NCBI GenBank assembly: GCA_936432065.2
Contig: OW386287.2
Location: 96,161,591 to 96,225,590, forward strand
Reading direction: 5' to 3'
Length of the DNA stretch: 64,000 nt
DNA from: Rutpela maculata
Taxonomy: Eukaryota; Arthropoda; Insecta; Coleoptera; Cerambycidae
Below the pieces are notes generated by a model. The model searched no databases. It was not told the origin of the DNA and saw only the letters and a program-made list of their open reading frames with translations. The position numbers and the translations under genes are program-made. The first letter of the stretch is position 1, and every line of letters begins with the position of its first letter. This document shows, one piece after another, positions 21,409 to 31,689 of this stretch.

Positions 21409-21909
21409 ATGGAAATATTATCCTATGAGTGGCTGTTAGATTCAGTTGATGTGAACTCTGTCTTGAATAACATTATTGTTAATATTAATGAAATAGCTGA
21501 TAGGATAGCTCCTCAATATAGTTTAGAAATAAAAAGTAATCAGATTCCATTTTATGACAACGAATTAAGAATCAAAGCTAGGCAAAGGGATATTGCATAT
21601 AAGCATTTTAAAAGAAGTTGTGACTTGGATAAAGAGCTAAATTGGCAGATTTATAAGACTGAACGAAATCAATATGTAGATATGTTAAAAAATAAGAAAA
21701 AAACGTATTATGAGCAACAGATTGATATATATAAACATGATAGTACAAAAATGTGGAAAAATTTAAAAACGATCATTAAACCGGTTGAATGCTATAGTTT
21801 TAACCAAATTCTATTCAATAACAATGACCAGTTCAAGGTGTGCATGGGTGAACTTGATATTGCCACTAACTTTAATGAATATTTTTTTGTGATATTTCAA
21901 GTAGTATAG
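21409..21909 (+). pseudogene. LINE ORF2, linker upstream of reverse transcriptase
   Basis: 166 residues, Lys/Asn-rich, with RIKARQRDIAYKHFKRS and KKKTYYEQQI, the helical linker between endonuclease and reverse transcriptase that is common in Jockey/CR1-like elements. Ends at a premature stop at 21909. Sense continues in other frames to 22100. Confidence 0.7.
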
Positions 21910-22099
21910 ATGTTGACTATCATTGGATTCCTCAAAATGATTATGAAATCATTGATTCTAATTTTTCTAATTTTAAAATGTTAAGCATGGGGCAACTTCG
22001 GAACATTGTTTTTTCACTTGACAATAAAATTAATAAACTATAAATAGCAAATTCCTTAAAGAGACTTTTGATGTATTCGGGCATGTTATTCTTAATTTT

Positions 22100-22717
22100 G
22101 TGAACACGTCTCTATCTAAAGGGGAATTTCCTAATTTATTCAAAACAAGTACAGTAATACCCATTCCAAAAATCAGTAATACCATAGAAGCATGTAATTT
22201 TAGACCAATTAACACGTTACCAACTTTAGAGAAATTTCTTGAATTGGCAGTTCATGAGCAACTTTTGGAATATTTTAACTCACATAATCTTTTCCACTCG
22301 TGTGAAACGGCAATTCAACTCACATTGTCTCTTTGGAAAAAAGTCGTAGATGAAAATGAATTTATTGTGTCTGCATTTTTAGATTTCAAGCGAGCTTTTG
22401 AAACAATAGATAGAAACATTTTGATTAATAAGCTTATATACTATGGTATTACAGGTACTGTGTTAAAATGGTTTAAATGTTATCTTAACTCCAGAAAACA
22501 AAAAACTAGAATTAATGTAACTACATCTGATGAAATCAATAATGACTTAGAGGTACCACAGGGAAGCGTCTTAGGTTCGCTCTTGTTTATTATTTATCTT
22601 AATGATATAAATTATGTTCCTGGAAATCATAAACTAAATTTGTTTGCCGATGATACGTTACTATATGTAACTGGTGAGAACTTGGCCCAGGTTGTTCAGT
22701 CAACAAATATCTCTTAG
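22100..22717 (+). pseudogene. LINE reverse transcriptase core
   Basis: 205 residues with ordered RT motifs: IPIPKIS, FRPINTLPTLEK, a shortened region before HSCETAIQ (the usual SGFR stretch is missing), AFLDFKRAFETIDR with the first catalytic Asp, VPQGSVLGSLLF, and LFADDTLLYV with the catalytic Asp pair. The frame breaks right after this and continues at 22674-22871 and 22905-23372. The pattern fits the Jockey/CR1 superfamily. The copy is a pseudogene. Confidence 0.88.
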
Positions 22718-23372
22718 AAATATTGAAAATTATCTTAGAAACAATAAATTAAAACTCAACTCAAGTAAGACTAAAGCAATGATTATCACAACTCCCTATA
22801 AATATAAACGTCTTGACCTTGATACTCTTAAATTAAAAATTGACGATGTTGAGATTGAACTTGTAAATTAAATAAAATATCTTGGCTTCATTATCGATAA
22901 CAAATTGTCTCTTAACAACCATGCGGAATATGTCATTAAAAAAATTTCAAAAAAACTTTATTTCCTTTCAAGAATTTCTAATGATCTATCATTGTTTGCG
23001 CGAATTACATGTTTTAATTGTATTATACAGCCACATTTTGACTATTGTGCCTCCGTTATGTTTTTGTTCAATCAAAATAAAATATCTCAACTACAGAAAC
23101 TACAAAATAGAGGTATGAGAATAATTCTGAAATGCAACCGGTACACACCCATAGAGTACATGCTCAATTCATTACAGTGGTTGTCAGTTAACAAAAGGCT
23201 ATTTTATCTTACGATGGTTTTTATTTATAAAATGACAAAAGGTGCCCAGCCGGATTACTTCAGAAATTTCCTTATACCCAATAATCAAATACATAATTAT
23301 GGTACGAGATCCAACCATAACTTTCATATTGAAAGAACAAATTCCAGGTTCTGTATGAACTCTATTTTTTAA
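22674..23372 (+). pseudogene. LINE ORF2 thumb and C-terminal region, two frames
   Basis: 22674-22871 contains LRNNKLKLNSSKTKAMII, the standard post-YADD segment. After a stop and frame change, 22905-23372 contains NHAEYVIKKISKKLYFLSRI, LQKLQNRGMRIIL and TPIEYML, the typical C-terminal sequence of Jockey-like RTs. It ends at 23372 before the 3' untranslated region. At least two disabling changes separate the pieces. Confidence 0.8.
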
Positions 23373-23899
23373 AGGTTTGGACAGTTATAATAAGTTGCCC
23401 GAATAATGTAAAATCAGCAAATAGCTTACCTAGTTTTAAACATTTTGAGGGAATAAATTTTAAATTCTACTTCATATCTTTTTCTGTTATTAGTTCTAAG
23501 TTCGAGTGTACTTATTTTAAAATCAGACGTGCAAACTGAAGGACATAGTCAATTATTATTCAACTTTTTTTAGTGTTTTATTATTATATTTTATTAGTCT
23601 AGTTTATTATTATAGTGATATGACATACCAAATCTGTTAATATGTTATAAAGATCTTTTTATTATTAAGTACAAATTAGGTTAGAAAAAAAAATATCAAT
23701 GTTTCCTGTTACCAACTTTTTTTTGTATTTTATTATTATATTTTATTAGTTTAGTTTACTATTAGTTTATTATAGTTTATTATTATAGTGATATGACATA
23801 CCAAATCTGTGAATATGTTATGAAGATCTTTTTAATATGTATTGTTATGTGTACATTAGGCTTGCCTACTCTCAATAAAGTTATTATTATTATTATTTG

Positions 23900-24035
23900 T
23901 CTAAACCAAATTCTATTTTGATGTCATCACTTAACAACTTGACGATGTTCAGCCCTTTCTTTAGGTGTGCTTCATTCTTAGCAAACAACTTCAGGTCGTC
24001 CATTAACTCTATTGTTGCTACTGATTTCAAAATGA
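23900..24035 (-). pseudogene. Reverse transcriptase fragment of the interrupted minus-strand LINE
   Basis: The minus strand reads MDDLKLFAKNEAHLKKGL followed by LLSDDIKIEFGLDK, the RT catalytic box and its following helices. The residue before MDD is Leu instead of the usual Tyr. The next residues of the family (a Cys-Ala-Thr stretch after FGLDK) are found across the plus-strand LINE at about 21340, which shows that the two are parts of one copy. Confidence 0.75.
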
Positions 24036-24090
24036 ACTCTCTGTTTGTTTACTTGACTTGAAAGAGGGACAAGCATGCCAGGGAAAAGAG

Positions 24091-24425
24091 TAAAGGTAGA
24101 CTTTCGCAACAAGCGACAGATACGGGAGACCGAGACCCATACAATGGACTTTAATGCGACCTCATTCGAAGCGTGCGACAGCGACACAGCCCCGTGATGC
24201 ATTGAATTCTATAGTACCGGTGGTGTAGCTGTCGCTGTCTCTGTCGCTTGTTACGAAAGTGTACCTCAAAGGTAGACTTTCGCAATATGAAAAAGCGTGC
24301 GACAGCGACACACAGCCCGGTGTCGCAATCTTCGAACGAGGTCGCATTGAATTCCATTGCACCGGTGGTCTCGCTGTCGCCTGCCTCAGTCTCCTGTCGC
24401 TTGTTGCGAAAGTCTACCTTAAAGG
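24091..24425. mobile_element. Pair of palindromic MITEs (GGTAGACTTTCGC ends)
   Basis: Two adjoining units share the motif GGTAGACTTTCGCAACAAGC at their ends in inverted orientation (about 24095-24270 and 24268-24425). The interior is rich in GCGACAGCGACA and its complement. Each unit is almost self-complementary. Overlapping ORFs on both strands are by-products of this symmetry and are not called as genes. Confidence 0.8.
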
Positions 24426-25014
24426 CGAGAGAGAATATCCTTGGAAAATTCCTCTCTTGATCTGCATGTTCCTTCTTCTTATGTGATCTTTCGAGTGGCA
24501 GAGCCACAGTTCCGTTTTCTTAAATATTATTATTATTATAACTAAAGAAACAACTTCGTATTAAACAAAATGATAAAAACTGATAAAAATATCAAACAAC
24601 TATTTGTGTACCTTGTCATTTTAATTAATACATGTCTATAAGCATACTTCGACAAATCATGCAGTATTTCGTTTAAACTGCTTTTCTTCGAAAATGGTTT
24701 GTCGTACTGCTAACCGTAAAGTAGACTTCTTTTTACGTAATATTAGTCGGAGAATCATAGTCAAGTCTTAAACTGCTAAAAATATTAACTGTAAAAAAAG
24801 TACAAACAAAAGGTAACTATTTCTCATATTTCTGCATATGGATGAAATTAATTTTGATTAATGCTGTGCAGAAATAAGTCTTAATAATGCAAAATCGCGA
24901 CCCAAGTGTCTTAAAGTTATATCAGAATATTTCCAAGACAATCAGTGAAAACCTATAGGTATTTAGACACCATCTTCAGAGGGTCGTAGCTCCCTTGGGA
25001 AGCATTCCGTACAG
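24426..25014. other. AT-rich spacer
   Basis: About 590 bases, no recognised features. A short inverted-repeat feel near 24960-25010 may belong to the next element. Confidence 0.35.
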
Positions 25015-25454
25015 GGCCTCTATTCTTGACCGTGATAGAATAGAACGATCCCCGGGGAGCGTTCCCCGGATTTGTTCTACTGCCATTCTATTGCAAGCAT
25101 TAAACTGTATTCTTGAACAGAAAGGAGGGAACAAAATATTAGGGAATGAACCGCAGCGTTGCCAAACTTATTCACCAATCATAGACGAGCAATTTCTGTC
25201 ATGTCTGACAATCGACATCGGTTATCTGCATAACCATAGTTCATAACAATAACAATAATATTAACAATCATATTCAAAGACCCGCAGAGCTGCTAGAACC
25301 TGAAAATGAAGCAGTGTTTTGAAAGATTCGGTGTAATAAAAAATAAGCGGCAATATAATTATTATATTTTGAAAAGAGACGAGAATGTCATATGTGCCGG
25401 GGTACCAATATGTATTGTTAAGAACAGAGTTGAGCCCAAAGTAGGTATTATTAT

Positions 25455-26183
25455 TTGAAAAATAATGCTTACCCTATAAGACCACAAAACCCCAATAATA
25501 TTATCATCAACGACGAGGAAATAATATGGAATCCTGCATACAGTGCAATTAAATATCTAAGAGTATACTTAGATAAACGATTAACATGGAGTTACCATAT
25601 CAATAAAAAACTTAATGATGGTTACGCAAGGTTATCAATGCTATATCCCATTATTAATAGAAAATCGAAGCTCAGAGTTAAGTGCACAACATTAATATAT
25701 AAATCGATCTTCAGACCATCGGTAACTTACAGCTGTGTGATAAGGTGAACTGCTAGCAAAACTAATATTAAAAAGGTGCAAACATTTCAAAATAAAGAGT
25801 TGGTATCTGCTATAAATGCTCATTGGCTTATAAGAAACAGTCAAATCCATCGAGAGCTTGACGTGCCACAAACTGAAAACTTTATGAAATCATGTGCTAA
25901 GACATTTTTCAAAACTATAAACAACTGTGCAAGTGCCAAAAATTTAAACCTAAATGAAAAGACGTGTAATAATAGGTTAAGAAAAATACTACCACAAGAT
26001 ATCTTACTTCTAGTAGCGATTCCGATTGATATTAATATCAATATTCTTCTATTGTTATGTTAAACCAAATATTTTGTTTCTGTTCTTTATGTTATTTTCA
26101 ATTGTTATCTATTGTCTTACTACACACTACCATGTATAACATTAATTTGTTGATCTGGTATTTTTAAATAAATAAAAAAAAAA
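25455..26183 (+). pseudogene. Jockey-like LINE 3' fragment
   Basis: 25455-25748 encodes IKYLRVYLDKRLTWSYHINK and RVKCTTLIYKSIFRPSVTYS; 25776-26063 encodes QTFQNKELVSAINAHWLIRN and IHRELDVP. These are the C-terminal, post-RT segments of Jockey-type LINEs, broken by a frame change near 25750. The copy ends in AAATAAATAAAAAAAAAA. The flanks AATAATGCTTACCCTAT (25457) and AATAATGCTACCTAT (26183) are near-identical and probably the target duplication, so this is a short, heavily 5'-truncated insertion. Confidence 0.78.
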
Positions 26184-26239
26184 TAATGCTACCTATTATT
26201 ACTTAAAATATATTTTGTACATAGTTTGTACAGATAGGG

Positions 26240-26410
26240 AAGATTTTTATTTATTTAATGTCGGCCTATTTCCGCTACCGGGGCCTATCACCTATGCCAG
26301 GAGACGGGCTACCCCCATCCTGGAAATTTTGTCGAACCTCTTCTCGTAAGAAGAGTAGGGATCTTTTACTTGCCTAACATTTAATAGACAAGGGACCGAC
26401 TGCTTTACAT
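26240..26410 (-). mobile_element. Partial SINE copy, same family as 31759-32128
   Basis: About 150 bases match 31772-31925 at roughly nine of ten positions (shared blocks GGGATCTTTTACTTGCCTAA and TTTAATAGACAAGGGACCG). The copy starts next to an AT-rich tail on the minus strand and lacks the 5S-like head, as expected for a 5'-truncated SINE. Confidence 0.8.
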
Positions 26411-26870
26411 CTCTAAGATCTCTATTAAATCCTGGCAAACGGGCTTAGTCAGACAGAACAATGTCATAAATTTTTCATTTGATAATAAAAACTGATCTCT
26501 GAGGAACAATCTCTCTCTCAACCTCTAGGAGTTCTTGAGAATCGTTCACGTTGTGGATTATTTCGTCCCAATATATTACTTCAGGCAGATTCATCTTCAT
26601 ATTAAGTCCAAAATCACAAGAATATTAATCAAAAGTGAAATAAAACATTTAGTTTTTGACAACATTCACTTTTCTAGGTTAGAAAAACAGAAAATGGCGG
26701 CATTCCCCGACTGTTCCCTGAAAATAACCAAGAGAAGCATCGGGGATCAGTTTTTGATAGAAGCGACGATAGAAATAAGTTCAAGAATACGGTTTTGTGA
26801 ATTTCAATAGAGACACGCCCACTTTCTCTCGATTGTTCTATTCTACTGCCGTCAAGAATAGAGACCCAGA

Positions 26871-27510
26871 TGTTTACACTATTTTTGTATGTAGAATCGG
26901 CACCTAAAAGAAAATGCGAGACACCCTGTATACACTAAGAAATTTTTCAACGAAATTGATTTCAAACGGAAGCTAATTGATGTTAACTCTGAACTGTTAT
27001 TTTTTTTAACACTTAGTGAAATTTTTCCTATTTAATATTATAATTAAAATGACAACTGGTGTTAAATACAACGATGATTCAAGTTAAAAATTTATTAGGC
27101 TCGATAAATATTTTCATTTTCTAGGTGGTATATTTTAGCTATTGAAAATCAAAATCAATTCAAATTTATTTGACTACAACAGTAATATTTTTCTGAAATC
27201 GATCGGCAATGTCTACATTTTCGGCGCTATTTCAGATCGAAAAATACACAATTCCAGTATTTTAGTCCGTTGCTAAGAAACTATCAGAAAACAGACCGGA
27301 AAAGATCCGTTGCCAAGCAACGATCAACATTCCCGTACGGTTTTTTATGTATATTTTAGACAGTAAATAAATACACGCAGACAAACCAACTCACATTAAA
27401 ATTGCATTTATTAGTAAGCAGTTAGGTTGTAATGAAGAAATGCTATGCATTAATACAAATTCCTTAATTTATAATAATATTGATTGTGATTTCAGAAAAA
27501 ATACTTCGGT
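26871..27510. other. Spacer with one MITE end
   Basis: CACCCTGTATA near 26926 is a MITE right end without a clear partner. Repeated CCGTTGC(C/T)AAG-AAC motifs (27270-27330) form an imperfect short repeat. No gene seen. Confidence 0.4.
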
Positions 27511-27567
27511 GTGAAAGCACATTCCCGGACTTCGATTCTTCGTCGTCCGGGAATGCATTGCTTTCAC
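27511..27567 (+). ncRNA. microRNA-precursor-like hairpin candidate
   Basis: The arms GTGAAAGCACATTCCCGGAC and the inverted GTCCGGGAATGCATTGCTTTCAC pair along about 20 base pairs with one 3-nt bulge and a 14-nt loop. The shape resembles a pre-miRNA stem, but the lower stem beyond 27511/27567 pairs poorly and I recognise no known miRNA. It could equally be a tiny MITE remnant. Confidence 0.35.
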
Positions 27568-27842
27568 AATATACTATTGTAGCAAGTTGTAAATAGCAAA
27601 AAGTACAAAGTTCATATAAGAAATTTAAAATCGCTGCCTAAAGAATCACTATATGGCCTGCCTATCTTTCTGAAACTTTTTCTGGGCGCACGATTATTCT
27701 GGAAAGGTTTATGTTAGTATTATGTTTAGTCATCTGGAGATGATTACAACTAACTTTAATCACTACATTTTAACCCTCAACCTGTAACAAATTAGTTTCA
27801 TTTCATTATCGATTGACCTAATATTTCTTATATTATTTTTAG

Positions 27843-28083
27843 ATATAATTTGAGGCAACAGAACAAAAAAAGTAATGAAAAACTAAGGAGCAGGAGTGTA
27901 TCAAGAAGCCCAAATAAAGAAGTACAGCCCTGTCTTAAAACCGGAAATACCAATGTGAAATTTAAAGTTCCTAGGAAAAACGAAAATATGCTAAACAACA
28001 TGGGTTTCCAATGTGATAAGAGTGCAGATACCGCAATTATGATGATGGACCATTTGTTTGAATCGGAACATACAATGACTTAA
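27843..28083 (+). CDS. Candidate terminal coding exon, unknown product
   Basis: An open frame follows a good splice-acceptor-like sequence (TTATTTTTAG ending at 27842) and runs about 80 codons to a TAA. The peptide is polar, with RSRSVSRSPNKE near the start, a basic FKVPRKNE region, and an acidic end (MMMDHLFESEH). Unlike most ORFs here it is not inside an identified repeat and does not have AT-rich low-complexity composition. No domain is recognised. Upstream exons were not found. It may be a chance ORF. Confidence 0.3.
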
Positions 28084-28505
28084 AATGGCATGTAAATTTT
28101 AGTCGCCTAATAAATATTCAGGATAATCTTTTATTTTTAGGGTTCCCTAACCAATTGGGTTCAAACGGAACCCTCTTGTTCTCCCTCAGCGTCAACCTGT
28201 CCTGTGTCGAAGCTCTAGCTCCTCAGCGGTAATAGAGCTTGTAATTATAAAATTTTCACATATCCAGATGTGTCACGACCTATCCCAGCAAACCAAACCA
28301 CATCATTTTAACATCATAATGATGTGATTTTTGCAACAGTGGCGTCGTCATTCTTGTTTGCAACCACGTGGAAATGCCGTCACAGTGACGCTAAACGGCC
28401 GCACTCAGCCACGTCGTCAAAAGTGACTTACTTATTTTCCACTTTTCAGCCACATCAGTACCACTCATTTGTGATATAGATATGATCATATTGTGTACAA
28501 AAAAT
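28084..28505. mobile_element. CCCAGCAAAC MITE end and short subterminal palindromes
   Basis: CTATCCCAGCAAACC at about 28282 is followed by CATCATTTTAACATCATAATGATG and GTGGCGTCGTC-type inverted motifs. The terminus resembles the inverted one at 37325-37345 and other CCCAG(C/G)-AAC ends in the window. The partner end for this copy is not certain. Confidence 0.5.
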
Positions 28506-29313
28506 ATATATTATAACAACTTGAATGTTACCGCCCACTTACTTTTAAAATAAATAAAAAGAATCTATATTGCAACAAATAAATCTACTTTTATATTACG
28601 AAAAAATAGCTCAATTGAAACTTAAAAATCACTGATTAAAGATTAATATTTTATATCCGGCTCCAAAAAATGATGAATTTTTGAATAAATTATGTTTCCT
28701 CATTGAATTTTTTATTGTTTTTTTATCGAAAAAAATTATTTCATTAAAGTCGGCTGACATTTTATACCTTGTGTGTGATTTTACATTCTGAAAAACTTTT
28801 CTCATTTTTTTTTTCATTTTGAAAAATAAAGGTGAACTTATTATTTCTTAAATATTTGTTTCAAAATCCTCCTGCATACCTAAAGTTATTCTCGTAGCAT
28901 AATATAGTTACATATATAATTAGCTGTATATGAGAATATAATTTTAGATATACAGGGTGATTTGTAAACAAATATTTAAGAAATAAGTACACCTTTATTT
29001 TTCTAAATGAAAAAAAATAAAGAGAAAAGTTGTTCAGAATGTAAAATCACACACTAAGTAAAAAACGTCAGCCGACTTTGATGAAATAATTTTTTTCGAT
29101 TAAAAACAATAAAAAATTCAATATGAGGAAACATACTTTATTCAAAATTAATCATTTTATATTGGAGCCGGGTATAAATATAAATCTTTCATCGTTATTT
29201 CATTGAGTTATTTTTTTCGTAATATAAAAGAAGATTTATTTGTTGCAAAATAGATTCTTTTCATTTATTTTAAAATTAACTCAGCGGTAACATTCAAGTT
29301 GTTATAATATACA
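28506..29313. repeat. Large inverted repeat, arms about 355 bp, spacer about 100 bp
   Basis: The left arm (28506-28862) is the imperfect reverse complement of the right arm (28963-29313). Landmarks: TTATAACAACTTGAATGTTA versus AACATTCAAGTTGTTATAAT at the outside, and TTCTTAAATATTTGTTT versus AAACAAATATTTAAGAA at the inside. The inner edge of the right arm carries TACAGGGTGATTTG, so the palindrome is probably two CAGGGTG MITEs in inverted orientation. Short ORFs inside are not genes. Confidence 0.9.
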
Positions 29314-30000
29314 TTATAAAGCAACATAATTTATTTACAATTCATTTTTATTTTAATGGCTTACTTCAAACAAAACATTTCATCAAAGTAGCCTGATATT
29401 GCTGAAATTTTACACAAAAAAGTATATTTCACATTCGCTTTACTTACCTTTTCCTTAAATTTTTCTTGAGATTTCGGAAAATATATAAAAAGGCAGTTCA
29501 TACATAATCGTTTGATATTTGCTTATAAATCTTGCACATATCCCTAGATATTTTAATCGTTTTATAGCACATACATTACTCACTAAAGTGGGGTCCCAGA
29601 AAATGTCTCTAAGTAAAATAACAGAAATTAGATTTAAAAATATAAAAAGTATTAAATAAATTTGATGTGATCAATGAAACAAACATTTCCGAAACTATAT
29701 ATATTCAAGATATGATTACAGGTATGCTTTATAATATAAATTCACCTAGCTATTTCTTTCTTGATCTTCTTTGATCCCTATAACGGATTAAGTGTCACAA
29801 TTATCTCATAGTCAAAGTCTGTTGTGGCTGGAACTATTTTTCATACCACATCTAAAAATTTATAAAAAATTAATTATCACAGTTTAAAAATGTTTAATAA
29901 GATTTGGTATCATTTATGTCAGTAAAAATAATGTTAAAAGTTGAGTGTTGGTAGTGGTAATTTCAAGTTCAACCACACACTAGTTTTGTTATTAAAGTAA
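29314..30000. other. AT-rich spacer
   Basis: About 690 bases, no recognised gene, RNA or repeat. One strong donor-like sequence (minus GGAAAAG/GTAAGT at about 29445) has no supported exon. Confidence 0.4.
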
Positions 30001-30705
30001 AAAACCGCTGCCCAAGGAATCACTACTTCCACATCCAGATTTTCTATCCAAGTCTCTCATAATGAAAAAATTTTGTATGTGGAAATAATTGTTTATAGAA
30101 CTTTAATAATATAATATTTGAAATCGTCTACCCCAAAAACCCATAAAACGATATCCCACACGGTAGTGGGGTGGGGGTGGTGATAGGGGGGTAGTAGTGG
30201 AGGTGGATGAAGTAGAAAAAATATTTTGAGACTTTTGGTTCTTGTACACAAACTAAATCACAATTTTATTTTCATCTCCTTTAATAATGGAGTAAAGGTG
30301 GTAATGGGGGTGGCTAATGAAAAAAAAATTTTTTAAACCTTAGGTTCTCTTGAATCACTAAATACCAATTTTATGGACTCTTACCTGCTTGATTTACCGA
30401 TTTACCCCCAATCTACCCCCTAGTTACCACATTTTACCCCCCAACCCTTCGACGGAATAAGATGAAAATATAATCTAGTTCCAGATCCCGTTAAAGTACA
30501 TACGTGTACCAAATTTCAAGTCAATATCTTAAACTATTCCAGAGTAAACGTGGGCACAAAAAAGTTACAGACCGACAGACAGAAATTTTTTTTCGCTCAA
30601 ATTTAAAATCTCAACGTTTCATGACATTCTAAGCCTATCTGTATAATAAAAATTTTCAAAAATTTTTTTGTCGTTACCATACTTCCACTGGTTGTGGAAG
30701 TAATT
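30001..30705 (+). mobile_element. Dispersed ACTTCCAC element, uninterrupted copy
   Basis: A 0.7-kb non-coding repeat whose two halves match 11026-11512 and 15992-16186. It has ACTTCCACATCCAG near the start and CTGGTTGTGGAAGT at the end. Internal landmarks are runs of GGGGTGGGGGTGGTGAT and TTTACCCCC, and an AAAGTTACAGACCGACAGAC block shared with other elements in the window. Probably non-autonomous. Confidence 0.85.
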
Positions 30706-31290
30706 AAATTTAATTTTAATAGCTTACATCTTTAGAACAACTTCATTGATACTATTGAAAATATAAAAAAAAAGGATGACGATTGAAAATAAACTACTAT
30801 TTTGTAAAACATGAATTAGCAATAAAGATACTAATTCAGAATTTGATTCTAACAGGGCATGCAGAATACGGTTCTAAAATTATTTGAACTTTGTATCACT
30901 CTTGATTCGTGGACACCATTTGAATTCTATCTCTAACAAAATAATAAAGTTTCGATGAGACTTAAAATATGACACTAAGTATACACTAAATTAAAAATTA
31001 AGCAAAAAAAAAACTGAAGGTGAAGTTTCTCATTACCGAAACGAGTATTTCAATATGAAACAATAAAGAATATATTTTTTTTATAGAGCCTTATTATAGT
31101 TACAGAAAAAATTGGTAAAAACAGCAGTTTGCACAAAATTCAAATGCAAAATGTCTAAGATTTTAGAACTTATATAAACTTACCATCTTTTCTCTCATTA
31201 TACTGCCACTGCCAGAAGCCCCACGAACGAAGATAGTTTTAATTGTCTATTATAACATTCTAAAATAGAAAAAAATGTATAAGTACCTAA
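30706..31290. other. AT-rich spacer with a weak minus-strand exon candidate (31184-31246)
   Basis: On the minus strand 21 codons containing IFVRGASGSGSIM lie between an AG and a consensus GTAAGT donor (31178-31183). The GASGSGS stretch resembles a Walker A loop but lacks the Lys. The acceptor is poor. Nothing else is recognised here. Confidence 0.2.
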
Positions 31291-31299
31291 ATTATTCCA

Positions 31300-31610
31300 G
31301 TTAAATAGGGAGGACTAGAGGAAAAAAACTGATGCCTAAAGTTTTGAAACTTGGCAGAGATGTTCATTAAGGCCCACTGTTTAAACATACTTAAAGTCGT
31401 CAACTCTATCTCTTACGCTCGCGCCGCCATCTTGAAAAAATGGTGCTCAGATTAAGTTTTTTTTTTCTTATATCTCGCTAACCATTAAAGATATCGAAAT
31501 TAAGTCTCCAATAAAAAGTAAAGCTTATAAAATTCTCTATAAAAAATGTAATATAATATTTTTCCGTATCTATTATTATCATCTTCTAAAATAGGAAATT
31601 ACATTTGATC
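31300..31610. repeat. Left arm of a widely spaced inverted repeat (partner 34500-34790)
   Basis: Shares, in inverted orientation and at moderate identity, AAAAAACTGAT, the GCCATCTTG-AAATGG block, CTTATATCT-GCTAACCATTA, and AAGCTTATAAAATTCT with 34500-34790. Such arms about 3 kb apart could be the long TIRs of one element or two independent copies. The interior contains the SINE, the foldback and the THAP relic. Confidence 0.65.
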
Positions 31611-31689
31611 AACACATTTCTAAACCGGAAATCACTCGTAAAAAAAAATTCATATTATTATGTTAATTCTAGAATTCCCAATAACTTTA

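Larger units (their letters stand above)
21341..23899 (+). mobile_element. LINE insertion (5'-truncated, decayed), plus strand
   Basis: A plus-strand non-LTR element ending in AATAAAG followed by a (TTA)n tail at about 23880-23897. It lies between two pieces of the minus-strand LINE (FGLDK at 23900 and a continuation from about 21340 down), so it inserted into it. The 3' untranslated region has a tandem duplication (about 23571-23661 and 23722-23834) sharing ATAGTGATATGACATACC. The 5' end lacks an endonuclease domain. Confidence 0.82.
25016..26870. mobile_element. TIR element (GCCTCTATTCTTGACC ends) with internal retroelement insertions
   Basis: Left end GCCTCTATTCTTGACCG then GATAGAATAGAACGATC; right end is its inverted counterpart, GATTGTTCTATTCTACTGCC then GTCAAGAATAGAGAC (26832-26869). 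A second inverted pair CTGTATTCTTGAAC / GTTCAAGAATACGG lies further inside on each side. Without the LINE tail and SINE piece the element would be under 1 kb. No transposase seen. A 91-codon ORF at 26535-26810 (plus) has no recognised motif. Confidence 0.72.

Noticed and set aside
24151..24507. 118-codon minus ORF and overlapping plus ORFs
   Set aside because: Created by the palindromic MITE pair; the same short motifs read on both strands.
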